Made by a program: the position numbers and the translations under genes
In this document: positions 1-6,999 of the stretch, in pieces
Layout: the number at the start of each line of letters is the position of its first letter
How positions within the stretch are numbered: position 1 is the first letter of the stretch
Notes under the pieces: generated by a model
What the model saw: the letters and a program-made list of their open reading frames with translations, nothing else
What the model was told of the DNA's origin: nothing
Databases searched by the model: none
Origin: Bifidobacterium breve
GTDB lineage: Bacteria; Actinomycetota; Acidimicrobiia; Acidimicrobiales; Ilumatobacteraceae
Assembly: GCA_943325435.2 (NCBI GenBank)
Contig: CALPPK020000001.1
Location: 1 to 17,330, forward strand
DNA: 17,330 nucleotides
Reading direction: 5' to 3'

Positions 1-95
1 ATTTCGTCGGGATCTTCAAAGCTGATCCATTCGTGTGGTTGGTCTTCTCTAGGCACAAGAGATAACGCTACGCCATTGGGGCCCTCTCCGCACAT
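1..95 (-). CDS. partial hypothetical protein, N-terminal 31 codons
   Basis: An open minus-strand frame starts at an ATG (95-93) and stays open to the left edge, reading MCGEGPNGVALSLVPREDQP followed by an acidic, aromatic stretch. The start is supported by a Shine-Dalgarno-like AAGGGTGA at 107-100, four bases before the ATG, and by a TACTGT box further upstream. No family can be recognised from 31 residues. Two plus-strand frames are also open across part of this region but have no convincing start, so the call rests mainly on the ribosome binding site. It is divergent from the small gene at 151. Confidence 0.4.
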   Translation of the reverse strand, partial: MCGEGPNGVALSLVPREDQPHEWISFEDPDE

Positions 96-112
96 ACCGT
101 CACCCTTGTGGC

Positions 113-118
113 ACAGTA
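113..118 (-). promoter_or_regulatory. possible -10 box (TACTGT) of the left-edge gene
   Basis: On the minus strand TACTGT fits the actinobacterial TANNNT -10 pattern and would start transcription about 10 bases before the ATG at 95, giving a short leader carrying the AAGGGTGA ribosome site. No -35 match is obvious. The direct repeat at 120-138 lies over the spacer and -35 region. Confidence 0.3.
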
Positions 119-119
119 T

Positions 120-138
120 TCATCTGACAGTCATCTGA
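120..138. repeat. direct repeat TCATCTGA x2, 11-bp period
   Basis: TCATCTGA occurs at 120-127 and again at 131-138, separated by CAG, so the copies are one helical turn apart. The middle also contains the short palindrome TGACAGTCA (125-133). It sits between two divergent genes, directly upstream of the ribosome site of the 151 gene and over the -35 region of the left-edge gene. That placement suits a regulator binding site, but no regulator can be named. Confidence 0.35.
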
Positions 139-150
139 AAGGGCGACACA

Positions 151-336
151 ATGAGAGATATAGACGCGATAATTTCCGACCTTGAGAGAGCCAGTGAAGC
201 GTTGAATGATGCCGCCATGTCATTGATAACTGGTGCAATTCGAAACGGGGAGAAGGAACGGCCCCCGCTAGAGAAGAAAGTGTCTCAAGCCAGACGTTCT
301 GTTGACAAGGCTTTATTCATTTTGCGTTCTGTCTAA
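151..336 (+). CDS. small hypothetical protein (61 aa), helical
   Basis: The 61-residue product has no membrane segment or signal peptide and alternates charged and hydrophobic residues in a way that suggests two amphipathic helices (about residues 3-30 and 38-60) with a Gly/Pro-containing turn between. AAAGGG at 138-143, seven bases before the ATG, is a plausible ribosome binding site. The TAA stop (334-336) overlaps the stop of the convergent LOG-family gene. I do not recognise a family; coding status is supported by the ribosome site, the fit between neighbours and the protein-like composition. Confidence 0.55.
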   Translation: MRDIDAIISDLERASEALNDAAMSLITGAIRNGEKERPPLEKKVSQARRSVDKALFILRSV

Positions 337-1358
337 AACTGATTGAGGGCGTTGATGAGTCCCCGCAAGTCAGCAAAACCCTTTGCAGCGTATTTCAAAC
401 TGACTCGTGGATGGTCTGGCAAATCGTTATCTCTTATTTCTTCGGGAGTTGCAGTCGTTTGAATTAACACTCCGTCATTGGCTAGAGAAGCGAAGCGGTT
501 TGCTATTTCAGAGAATTGTTCGGAGGGAATTGAGCGTTTCATACGGATGTAGAGAACATCGTTAACAAATCGTATTGAGTCATAATTCGAGTAAAAGCGA
601 GTTATCTCGCTCACCGCATCATCAATGTTGTCCGTAATTGTGTACAACGAGGTATCACTAGGAGAAATGAGACCGTGATCGAGCAGTAATGGCTCCATGG
701 ATTTCATCAGAGGTGTCCAGAATGGATGACCTGGCACTTCAAGAAAAACTATGGGTACTGGTACAGATTTAGCAGTCTGAGCCAATGTAAGGAGTTCAAA
801 GGTTTCGTCAAGCGTTCCGAAGCCACCAGGCATGCAAAGAAAAGCATGCGACTCTTTTACGAGCATCAACTTTCGCGTGAAGAAGTAGCGCATGCTCACA
901 TATTTGTCGTCTCCAGCAATGACAGAGTTAGCTCCGGTCTCAAAGGGAAGCCGAATAGAAACACCTATTGAGTTCTCTCTTCCTGCTCCCACCATGCCGG
1001 CTTCCATGATTCCCGGGCCAGCACCAGTAACCACCATGAATTGATGATCAGCCAAGGCCTTGGCCGTAGCCGCAGTCAATGCATAAATAGGGCTGTCTGG
1101 GGTCGTGCGAGCCGAGCCAAAGATTGAAACTTTCCGAACGTCTCTGTACGGCGCAAACATTGTGAACGCCCGACTCATCTCTTCAACTGCGGAACTCGCA
1201 ATCTTTATGTCAAGCGAAGAAGCAGGCCCACCAACTAGTTCTGTCACCGTGTTGATAAAACGATTCAGTTGACGTACATCGGCGGAAGTGCGTTGTACAG
1301 ACTCAAAACTCTGCAGCAAATCCTCTATCGCTTTGCGGGTACTCGACGATGCGGTCAC
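333..1358 (-). CDS. LOG-family nucleotide 5'-monophosphate nucleosidase (long form)
   Basis: The Rossmann-fold LOG/TIGR00730 core is clear: GSAR near residue 81, GAGPGIMEA at about 112-120, an RK pair near 162, and the signature PGGFGTLDE at about 177-185. Family members split a nucleoside 5'-monophosphate into free base and ribose 5-phosphate (cytokinin activation in plants, PpnN in E. coli). This protein is longer than the usual ~190-residue LOG, with about 75 extra residues before the core and about 100 after, a layout reminiscent of PpnN though shorter. The GTG at 1358 is preferred because it begins 4 nt after the tal stop; a TTG at 1412 would add 18 residues but overlap tal by about 50 nt. 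It is last in the nagA-tkt-tal operon. Older annotations of this fold say 'lysine decarboxylase', which is misleading. Confidence 0.85.
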   Translation of the reverse strand: MTASSSTRKAIEDLLQSFESVQRTSADVRQLNRFINTVTELVGGPASSLDIKIASSAVEEMSRAFTMFAPYRDVRKVSIFGSARTTPDSPIYALTAATAKALADHQFMVVTGAGPGIMEAGMVGAGRENSIGVSIRLPFETGANSVIAGDDKYVSMRYFFTRKLMLVKESHAFLCMPGGFGTLDETFELLTLAQTAKSVPVPIVFLEVPGHPFWTPLMKSMEPLLLDHGLISPSDTSLYTITDNIDDAVSEITRFYSNYDSIRFVNDVLYIRMKRSIPSEQFSEIANRFASLANDGVLIQTTATPEEIRDNDLPDHPRVSLKYAAKGFADLRGLINALNQF

Positions 1359-1362
1359 TACG

Positions 1363-2466
1363 TTACGAAATCCCAGACGCTTTATCTTCAAGAACACCAA
1401 TGAGTTCGTCAAAACTCTTTATGAAAGAGGCAACGCCTTCGGCCTCTAATTGGGCAGCAATCTCATCAACATCAATTGCATTCATAGCTAATTCAGCCCA
1501 CTGACGCCGACTCACACCAATATTCTGATCAATCGTGCGCTCGAGTGTTCCGTGATCCGCAAAAGCCTCCAGAGTGGCATCTGGCAAAGTGTTCACAGTG
1601 TCAGGACCGATCAGTTGATCTACGTACATCGTGTCTGGATACGCGGGGTTCTTCGTAGAGGTTGATGCCCACAATGGACGTTGCACTGACGCTCCTGCCT
1701 TTGCAAGCGCATCCCATCGAGGACCGCTGAAGGTCTTTTGAAATGCTGCGTAGGCAAGTCGCGCCTGGTTAACGGCTGCAGTTCCACGGAGTGCGAGAGC
1801 TGCTGGAGTACCGAGTGCATCAAGACGCCTGTCGATCTCATTATCAACGCGACTTATGAAGAAACTCGCAACGCTAGAAATATTAGAAACAGGAGACCCT
1901 GATGCCATTCGCTGCTCTAATCCGTCGATGTAGGCATCCATCACATCTTGATAACGAGAGAGACTAAAGATCAGAGTCACGTTTACGTTCCGACCTTCTG
2001 CGATCATTTCCCTGATAGCTGGGAGTCCCGCTTGCGTAGCAGGAATCTTAATCATCACATTCGGACGTGATATGCGTTCATGAAGTAAGCGTGCTGCTGA
2101 CAATGTTCCCGAAGTGTCGTGGGCTAGCGATGGGTCAACCTCAACGCTAACGAATCCGTCTGCTCCATTTGATTGCGCGTACAAGTTGGCAAAAACATCC
2201 AGCGCACCGTGAATGTCTTGAAGGACCAGTTCCCAGTACGCATCGCGTGCTGATGAACCCTTCATAATTTCACTACGGAATTGCTCGTCATAATCAGAGC
2301 TTCCTTGAATCGCTTTTTGAAAGATAGTGGGGTTCGAAGTAAGGCCTCGCACACCACGCTCAACTAGCGATGCGAGATTGCCCGAGGTGAGGTATCCGCG
2401 TTGCAAGTTGTCTAGCCACGGACTCTGTCCATGTTCAGAGGACAATCGCTTGAGAACATCAGTCAT
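1363..2466 (-). CDS. tal: transaldolase
   Basis: Transaldolase moves a dihydroxyacetone unit between sugar phosphates (sedoheptulose 7-phosphate plus glyceraldehyde 3-phosphate to erythrose 4-phosphate plus fructose 6-phosphate) in the cytoplasmic non-oxidative pentose phosphate pathway. The 367-residue protein has the N-terminal signature GVRGLTSNPTIFQKAI (about 38-53), the strand FVSVEVDPSLAHDT (105-118), and the Schiff-base lysine K140 in MIKIPAT. Length and sequence fit the actinobacterial subfamily. Its ATG overlaps the tkt stop in an ATGA (2463-2466), so translation is probably coupled. The LOG-family gene follows 4 nt downstream, where zwf often follows in other actinobacteria. Confidence 0.95.
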   Translation of the reverse strand: MTDVLKRLSSEHGQSPWLDNLQRGYLTSGNLASLVERGVRGLTSNPTIFQKAIQGSSDYDEQFRSEIMKGSSARDAYWELVLQDIHGALDVFANLYAQSNGADGFVSVEVDPSLAHDTSGTLSAARLLHERISRPNVMIKIPATQAGLPAIREMIAEGRNVNVTLIFSLSRYQDVMDAYIDGLEQRMASGSPVSNISSVASFFISRVDNEIDRRLDALGTPAALALRGTAAVNQARLAYAAFQKTFSGPRWDALAKAGASVQRPLWASTSTKNPAYPDTMYVDQLIGPDTVNTLPDATLEAFADHGTLERTIDQNIGVSRRQWAELAMNAIDVDEIAAQLEAEGVASFIKSFDELIGVLEDKASGIS

Positions 2467-4418
2467 CGATTGATCGCTTTTCTGGTTACATCGGCAACAT
2501 GAGTTGCAGTGATTCCCAGTTCGGCCATAACGACGTTTCCGGGAGCGCTTGCACCAAAGCGGTCGATGCCGACACTGTCAGTGGCGTACGCAGCCCAACC
2601 AAATGTTGTGCCAGCTTCCACGCTGATGCGGGGCTGTGAACGCGGAAGAATCTCGTCTTGACGTGATTGCGAAAGAGAGGCAAAACGTTCCCACGATGGC
2701 ATCGTTACGACATTGACGTTGATGCCCTCTTTTTGCAGTAACGCTGCTGCGTCAACAGCTACCGACAACTCGCTTCCTGTTCCGATGATTGTTGCCTGAG
2801 GCGCGTTTGTTTTGACAATCACACCGGCACCATCAGCAACAGCTGAACCATCTGTGAGAGCTACAACCGTCTGGCGAGACAGAATAAGCGCAGTTGGTCC
2901 GTCATGCGTTGCCGCAATCAGCCACGCTTGGGCAGTTTCATTTGCATCGGCTGGTCGGATTACTTGCAAGCCGGGAATTGCTCGCAGGGAAGCCAGCTGC
3001 TCTACCGGTTGATGTGTTGGGCCATCTTCGCCAACTCCGACAGAGTCATGACTAAACACGAACACGGTTCGAGCACGCGAGAGAGCAGCTAGGCGAATTG
3101 CTGGGCGCATGTAGTCGGCAAATACGAAGAAGGTGCCGCCGACGGGCAAGACACCGCCATGCAGTGCCATTCCGACCATTGCGGCTCCCATCGCATGTTC
3201 GCGAATGCCGTAGTAGATCTGCTTTCCCTGTCGGTTTTCAGCAGAATATCCACTTGTCTCAGAAAGCTTTGCTCCGGTGTTTCCGGTGAGGTCCGCAGCA
3301 CCAGCAAGTACGAAAGGCAAGGCACTTCCGGTTGCCTCAAGAACTTTTTGAAATGCTTGGCGAGTTGCCAGTTTGGTGTCGGAAGGAAAGACGGGAAGTA
3401 CTGAAGCGATTTGCTCTTTACTTGCTATGCCAAACGTGGAAGGCGTTAAAGCTGGCGTCACGGACTGAGTGCGCTTCTTCCAATCTGAAGATGTTGACTG
3501 TCCACGTTCGCGACACAAAGCCCGATATTCAGACACGAATGACTCAGGCGCATAAAAAGGCTCGTCAGGGATTCCCATTACTTTTTTGGTGGCGCTGACA
3601 AGTGGTGCAGTAAATGGATTGCCATGAGCCTCGTGCTTGTCAGTGAGGTCTGGAGAAGGAAAACCAATGTGTGATCGCAGAACCACCAATGTTGGTGCAC
3701 CTGAATGATCGCGCGCAGCCACCAACACTTTCTCTAGAGCGTCACAATCTTCAGCAATCTCTCCAGCCTCAATGACGTTCCATCCGTACGAACGGAAGCG
3801 GGCTGGTGCATCATCGCTACATGTCAATGCAGTGCTGCCATCAATTGTGATCTTGTTGTCATCAAAAATACATACCAAGTGATCCAGCTTTAGGTGACCA
3901 GCGAGAGACGCTGCCTCGTGACTGATTCCTTCCATAAGGCATCCGTCACCAGCAATGACGTATGTATGGTGGTCAATTGCATCTTTCCCATGGACAGCAC
4001 GTAAATGTGATTCAGCGATTGCCATTCCCACTGCATTTGCAAAACCCTGCCCCAATGGTCCGGTTGTTACTTCCACGCCTGCTGTGTGGCCAACTTCTGG
4101 GTGACCTGGTGTTGCTGAATTCCACTGACGGAACAATTTGAGATCTGACATCTCTAACCCGTAGCCAGACAAGAACAACATTGCATATTGCAGAATTGAC
4201 GCATGCCCGTTCGAGAGAATGAGACGATCGCGATCAATGAAGTCAGGAGCAGTTGGATCATGCTTCAAAATACGGCTGTACAAAACATGGGCCAATGGCG
4301 CAAGCGACATCGCTGTTCCTTGGTGACCGCTGTTTGCAGCTAGGGGGGCGTCCATCGCAATTCCTCGAATTATCGAGATAGCGAGGGCGTCTTGTTCGGG
4401 GCTCAATTGTGTAGGCAC
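2463..4418 (-). CDS. tkt: transketolase
   Basis: This thiamine-diphosphate enzyme transfers two-carbon ketol units between sugar phosphates. With the GTG at 4418 it has 651 residues, a normal length. Visible motifs are GHQGTAMSLAP near residue 31 (most relatives read GHPG), SNGHASILQYAM near 69, the ThDP motif GDGCLMEG (157-164) closing with DDN at 186-188, the catalytic glutamate E407 in GIREHAMG, and GPTHQP around H469. The GTG lies one base after the nagA stop. A TTG at 4475 would add 19 residues unlike any transketolase N-terminus and overlap nagA by 56 nt, so I reject it. The 3' end overlaps tal by 4 nt. Confidence 0.95.
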   Translation of the reverse strand: MPTQLSPEQDALAISIIRGIAMDAPLAANSGHQGTAMSLAPLAHVLYSRILKHDPTAPDFIDRDRLILSNGHASILQYAMLFLSGYGLEMSDLKLFRQWNSATPGHPEVGHTAGVEVTTGPLGQGFANAVGMAIAESHLRAVHGKDAIDHHTYVIAGDGCLMEGISHEAASLAGHLKLDHLVCIFDDNKITIDGSTALTCSDDAPARFRSYGWNVIEAGEIAEDCDALEKVLVAARDHSGAPTLVVLRSHIGFPSPDLTDKHEAHGNPFTAPLVSATKKVMGIPDEPFYAPESFVSEYRALCRERGQSTSSDWKKRTQSVTPALTPSTFGIASKEQIASVLPVFPSDTKLATRQAFQKVLEATGSALPFVLAGAADLTGNTGAKLSETSGYSAENRQGKQIYYGIREHAMGAAMVGMALHGGVLPVGGTFFVFADYMRPAIRLAALSRARTVFVFSHDSVGVGEDGPTHQPVEQLASLRAIPGLQVIRPADANETAQAWLIAATHDGPTALILSRQTVVALTDGSAVADGAGVIVKTNAPQATIIGTGSELSVAVDAAALLQKEGINVNVVTMPSWERFASLSQSRQDEILPRSQPRISVEAGTTFGWAAYATDSVGIDRFGASAPGNVVMAELGITATHVADVTRKAINR

Positions 4419-4419
4419 C

Positions 4420-5502
4420 TCATGATGGTAATCGGCGCCAGGCTTTGAGAACGGAAAGTTCGGAATCAAGCGCAAGTATGTCCGCTTTCTGACCTGTTCG
4501 AATTCGCCCTACGTCTGCCAAACCAGCTAGGTCAGCTGGAATTGATGTAGCACTTGCGAGAGCCGATTCAAGCGAGACACCACATTCTCGAACCACACGC
4601 TGCACGCATTCTGAGAGCGGGGTGCAAGAACCAGCAAGTGTGCCGTCTGATAACCGTGGCGCTCCGTCACGTATTTCTACACCTGGTCGCGACCCGGACT
4701 GCGTGCGCCAGGAAACTGAATCCGACACCAGACAGATACGAGAATCTGCAGCCTTGAACGCCAGTGCAAGTGCATCGGGCTGAACATGCACTCCATCGGC
4801 TATTAACCCGCAGGAAATTCGGTCATCTGTCATTGCCCACATTGCAAGACCAGGATCTCGATGGTGAACTCCGCTCATTCCGTTGAACAAATGAGTGACC
4901 ATAGTTGCCCCTGCAGCAACCGCATCCTCGTATTGGCTCTTTGAAGGGCGGGAGTGGCCGAGCGACACAGTTATGTTGCGCGCACGCAGTTCATGGATGG
5001 CTGGAATTACATTCTTTTGCTCTGGCGCAACAGTCACAAGTCGAACGGAGGGGACCAGTTGAGATATCCATTCCAAATCACAAGGAACAATGTGTTTCAC
5101 AGGGTGTGCACCTGGAGCAGTACCCAGAAATGGTCCTTCAACGTGTATTCCGGCAAAACCGCGAATCTGGTAAGACAAAAACGAGTGATGAAGAGACGCC
5201 AGAGATGATGACATCTTGTCAAGCGGAGCCGTGACAATGGTTCCTAGCCAACTCGTAGTGCCACGAGCGAGGAGTGCGTCATCTAGTTCGATTAAGTCAC
5301 TAGTGGAGGCATTCGCAACATGAACAGTGTCAAAGCCGTTCATCTGGACATCGACATAACCGGGACTAACTAAGGGGAATTCACAATCACCATCGTGTGC
5401 GCTGAGGGATGTAACCAGACCATCGTCTGACCACGTAATTCGACTGGCACCGTGAAGGGTTGTTCCGTCAAAAAACTGTTTACAGGTGATTACGCGTGAC
5501 AC
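4420..5502 (-). CDS. nagA: N-acetylglucosamine-6-phosphate deacetylase
   Basis: NagA hydrolyses N-acetylglucosamine 6-phosphate to glucosamine 6-phosphate and acetate, in amino-sugar catabolism and wall recycling. The 360-residue amidohydrolase shows SPGYVDVQMNG near residue 46; like E. coli NagA it lacks the HxH of other amidohydrolases. It also has the metal ligand E122 in HVEGPF, H183 in LGHS, H204 in THLFNGM, H239 in IADGVHV and the catalytic Asp D261 in LVSDS. The GTG at 5502 is chosen because TACATT lies exactly 6 nt upstream, as at other leaderless starts here; a TTG two codons upstream (5508) is the alternative. It heads the nagA-tkt-tal-LOG operon. Neither nagB nor a transporter is in the window. 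Confidence 0.9.
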   Translation of the reverse strand: MSRVITCKQFFDGTTLHGASRITWSDDGLVTSLSAHDGDCEFPLVSPGYVDVQMNGFDTVHVANASTSDLIELDDALLARGTTSWLGTIVTAPLDKMSSSLASLHHSFLSYQIRGFAGIHVEGPFLGTAPGAHPVKHIVPCDLEWISQLVPSVRLVTVAPEQKNVIPAIHELRARNITVSLGHSRPSKSQYEDAVAAGATMVTHLFNGMSGVHHRDPGLAMWAMTDDRISCGLIADGVHVQPDALALAFKAADSRICLVSDSVSWRTQSGSRPGVEIRDGAPRLSDGTLAGSCTPLSECVQRVVRECGVSLESALASATSIPADLAGLADVGRIRTGQKADILALDSELSVLKAWRRLPS

Positions 5503-5508
5503 GTTCAA

Positions 5509-5514
5509 AATGTA
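5509..5514 (-). promoter_or_regulatory. leaderless-type -10 box (TACATT) of nagA
   Basis: TACATT on the minus strand lies 6 nt before the nagA GTG and within the 21-nt gap after the desaturase stop. This suggests the nagA operon has its own promoter although it follows the desaturase on the same strand. No -35 hexamer is evident. Confidence 0.45.
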
Positions 5515-5523
5515 GTTGGGAAT

Positions 5524-6285
5524 TTAGTTGAAGGATGCCTTGGCGGTAGCGGTGAGACGGATGTCAGAAAAACGAACCGTCGCCAAACGTAACGCAGTCA
5601 GCGTCTTAATAACCCACCAACCTGGATCAATCTGGAACCATCTGTGGGAAAGACGAGGTGATGATGGTGCTGCGTGATGGTTGTTATGTAGCCCTTCACC
5701 CATTGTGAAAAAGGCCAACCACTGAAGATTTGTTGCTCGGTTGTCATAAGGCCTACGCCCAAAATGGTGTCCAAGAGCATTGACCGCAGCATTGCTAGCC
5801 AAATAGACGTTTGCATGAATAAAAGCAGCGAGCAATCCAGTCCAAGGACCGAACACGATCATCAAAATTGCTATTCCAGAGAGTAAGCCAGTCTTGTTGT
5901 GACCAAAGAAGATCTTGTCCCACTGATCGTCTGGCAAATCTTTGGCATAACGATCGATAGTTGTCGGGTCGAGAACTGTTGCTCGATACAAGGCGACATT
6001 CTTAGCTTGCACTTTTTTCCATCCGAGGAGAACAGGGGAATGGGGGTCGCCATCAACATCTGTAAACGCGTGATGTTTTCTGTGCACTGCAACCCATTCC
6101 TTGGGCTTTATCCCGGTGGAGAGCCACAACACTGCGCGAAAAACAACCGCAACGGAAGGCTTGATGGTCAGGGCACGATGACTAAGAGCTCTATGCAAAT
6201 AAACAGTCGTACAGGTATTTGCCACTGTACAAACAACAGCAGCAACCAAGAACGCTGTCAGGACACTGGAAAGAATTGAACTCAT
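5524..6285 (-). CDS. membrane fatty acid (acyl-CoA) desaturase
   Basis: A 253-residue integral membrane di-iron desaturase, of the delta-9 acyl-CoA/acyl-lipid type that puts a double bond in fatty acyl chains. All three histidine boxes are present: HRALSH (H31-H36), HRKHH (H68, H71, H72) and HNNHH (H200, H203, H204), plus an extra HH at 173-174. Hydrophobic segments lie near residues 5-25, 45-58, 133-155 and 157-170. It is shorter than many relatives (about 300 aa) but keeps every iron-ligand box. The ATG at 6285 follows a TAGTGT box by 6 nt. It is transcribed away from the adjacent tetR gene, with a palindrome between them, and so is the likely target of that regulator. Substrate position is not readable. 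Confidence 0.9.
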   Translation of the reverse strand: MSSILSSVLTAFLVAAVVCTVANTCTTVYLHRALSHRALTIKPSVAVVFRAVLWLSTGIKPKEWVAVHRKHHAFTDVDGDPHSPVLLGWKKVQAKNVALYRATVLDPTTIDRYAKDLPDDQWDKIFFGHNKTGLLSGIAILMIVFGPWTGLLAAFIHANVYLASNAAVNALGHHFGRRPYDNRATNLQWLAFFTMGEGLHNNHHAAPSSPRLSHRWFQIDPGWWVIKTLTALRLATVRFSDIRLTATAKASFN

Positions 6286-6291
6286 GTCGAC

Positions 6292-6297
6292 ACACTA
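6292..6297 (-). promoter_or_regulatory. leaderless-type -10 box (TAGTGT) of the desaturase gene
   Basis: TAGTGT on the minus strand is followed by 6 nt (GTCGAC) and the desaturase ATG. A -35 element 17 bp upstream would fall at 6315-6320, inside the palindrome, so a bound regulator would block it. Confidence 0.5.
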
Positions 6298-6302
6298 ACT
6301 GG

Positions 6303-6320
6303 CTACCTACTGGTAGGTAG
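6303..6320. promoter_or_regulatory. TetR operator: CTACCTAC-TG-GTAGGTAG
   Basis: An uninterrupted 8-bp inverted repeat with a 2-bp centre occupies the middle of the 61-bp gap between the desaturase and tetR. Its size suits a TetR dimer. It lies between the two divergent -10 boxes (6292-6297 and 6335-6340) and covers the expected -35 region of both. Binding would repress both genes, the usual TetR autoregulation layout. Ligand and regulator identity are inferred from position only. Confidence 0.7.
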
Positions 6321-6334
6321 GGCACAAATGGCGG

Positions 6335-6340
6335 TAAATT
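6335..6340 (+). promoter_or_regulatory. leaderless-type -10 box (TAAATT) of tetR
   Basis: TAAATT is followed by 6 nt (GAAAAG) and the GTG start of the TetR gene. The expected -35 position overlaps the palindrome at 6303-6320. Confidence 0.5.
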
Positions 6341-6346
6341 GAAAAG

Positions 6347-6967
6347 GTGTCCGACGTAACAGAAGAGAGCAGCTCGAAAACCACACGAGAGTTAATTCTT
6401 GAAGAGGCCTTGCACTGCTTTGCTGACCGCGGATACGAAGGAACGTCACTTAATGACATTGCAGCTGGTGTGGGTATTCGGCGGCCAAGCCTTCTTCACC
6501 ATTTTCCCAGCAAAGAAGCGTTGTATACAGATGTTTTTGAGATGTTGTTGTCGGAATGGTTGGAAGGTCTTGAAGTAGCGATGTCTTCACCTGCTTCGGG
6601 CTGGGATAAGGCAGAACTAGTTATACGAGCCGGATTCGATTTGTTCGCAAGGACTCCCGACTATGTACGAATCATGCGACGGGAAGCTCTCGATAGCGGC
6701 GTTCATGTTGGTGTCGATCTCTCTGGCTTCTTGCGCCCGCTATTCGACAATGCTTGCGCATACTTCACTTCCGAAATGGATGCGGGTCACTTTCGCAGGC
6801 ATAACGCGCAGCACCTAATAATCACTGGCTACGGAGCGATTCTGACTTATTTTTCAGACGCCCCATTTATTGACGAACTTCTCGATGATCAAGCTCTGAC
6901 CCCAGAGAACGTGCGAGACCATTGCGACCATGTTGTCGCCTTCTTTCGGGCCGCTCTCGTCGTATAG
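6347..6967 (+). CDS. TetR-family transcriptional regulator
   Basis: A 206-residue TetR/AcrR-type repressor. Residues about 12-58 form the DNA-binding domain: ILEEALHCFADRGYEGTSL, then DIAAGVGIRRPSLLHHF as helix-turn-helix, then PSKEALYTDVF. The remaining ~145 residues would be the helical ligand and dimer domain, which shows no telling motif. The GTG start follows a TAAATT box by 6 nt. Divergence from a desaturase with a shared palindrome resembles the DesT-desaturase arrangement of pseudomonads, so an acyl-CoA or fatty acid ligand is a reasonable guess. The downstream alpha/beta hydrolase appears to have its own promoter, but some read-through is possible. Confidence 0.9.
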   Translation: MSDVTEESSSKTTRELILEEALHCFADRGYEGTSLNDIAAGVGIRRPSLLHHFPSKEALYTDVFEMLLSEWLEGLEVAMSSPASGWDKAELVIRAGFDLFARTPDYVRIMRREALDSGVHVGVDLSGFLRPLFDNACAYFTSEMDAGHFRRHNAQHLIITGYGAILTYFSDAPFIDELLDDQALTPENVRDHCDHVVAFFRAALVV

Positions 6968-6993
6968 ACCGTTGTTACCAAATCCGATACGGT
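6965..6993 (+). promoter_or_regulatory. promoter of alpha/beta hydrolase: TAGACC-17-TACGGT
   Basis: A TAGACC (6965-6970, matching TTGACA at four of six bases) and a TACGGT -10 box (6988-6993) are separated by exactly 17 bp, and the -10 is 6 nt from the hydrolase ATG. The -35 contains the tetR stop codon TAG. This is the best -35/-10 pair seen in the window. Confidence 0.5.
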
Positions 6994-6999
6994 TGCGCC

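Noticed and set aside
726..971. 81-residue plus-strand frame inside the LOG-family gene
   Set aside because: Antisense to the conserved PGGFGTLDE core; no ribosome site and no family resemblance.
1359..1412. TTG at 1412 as the LOG-family start
   Set aside because: It overlaps tal by about 50 nt and is a weak start codon; GTG 1358 lies 4 nt after the tal stop. Not fully excluded.
4419..4475. TTG at 4475 as the transketolase start
   Set aside because: It would add 19 residues not seen in transketolases and overlap nagA by 56 nt; GTG 4418 begins one base after the nagA stop.
6922..6999. N-terminal extension of the alpha/beta hydrolase into tetR
   Set aside because: The extra 26 residues are Arg/Cys-rich, unlike the fold, and ATG 7000 has a -10 box 6 nt upstream.
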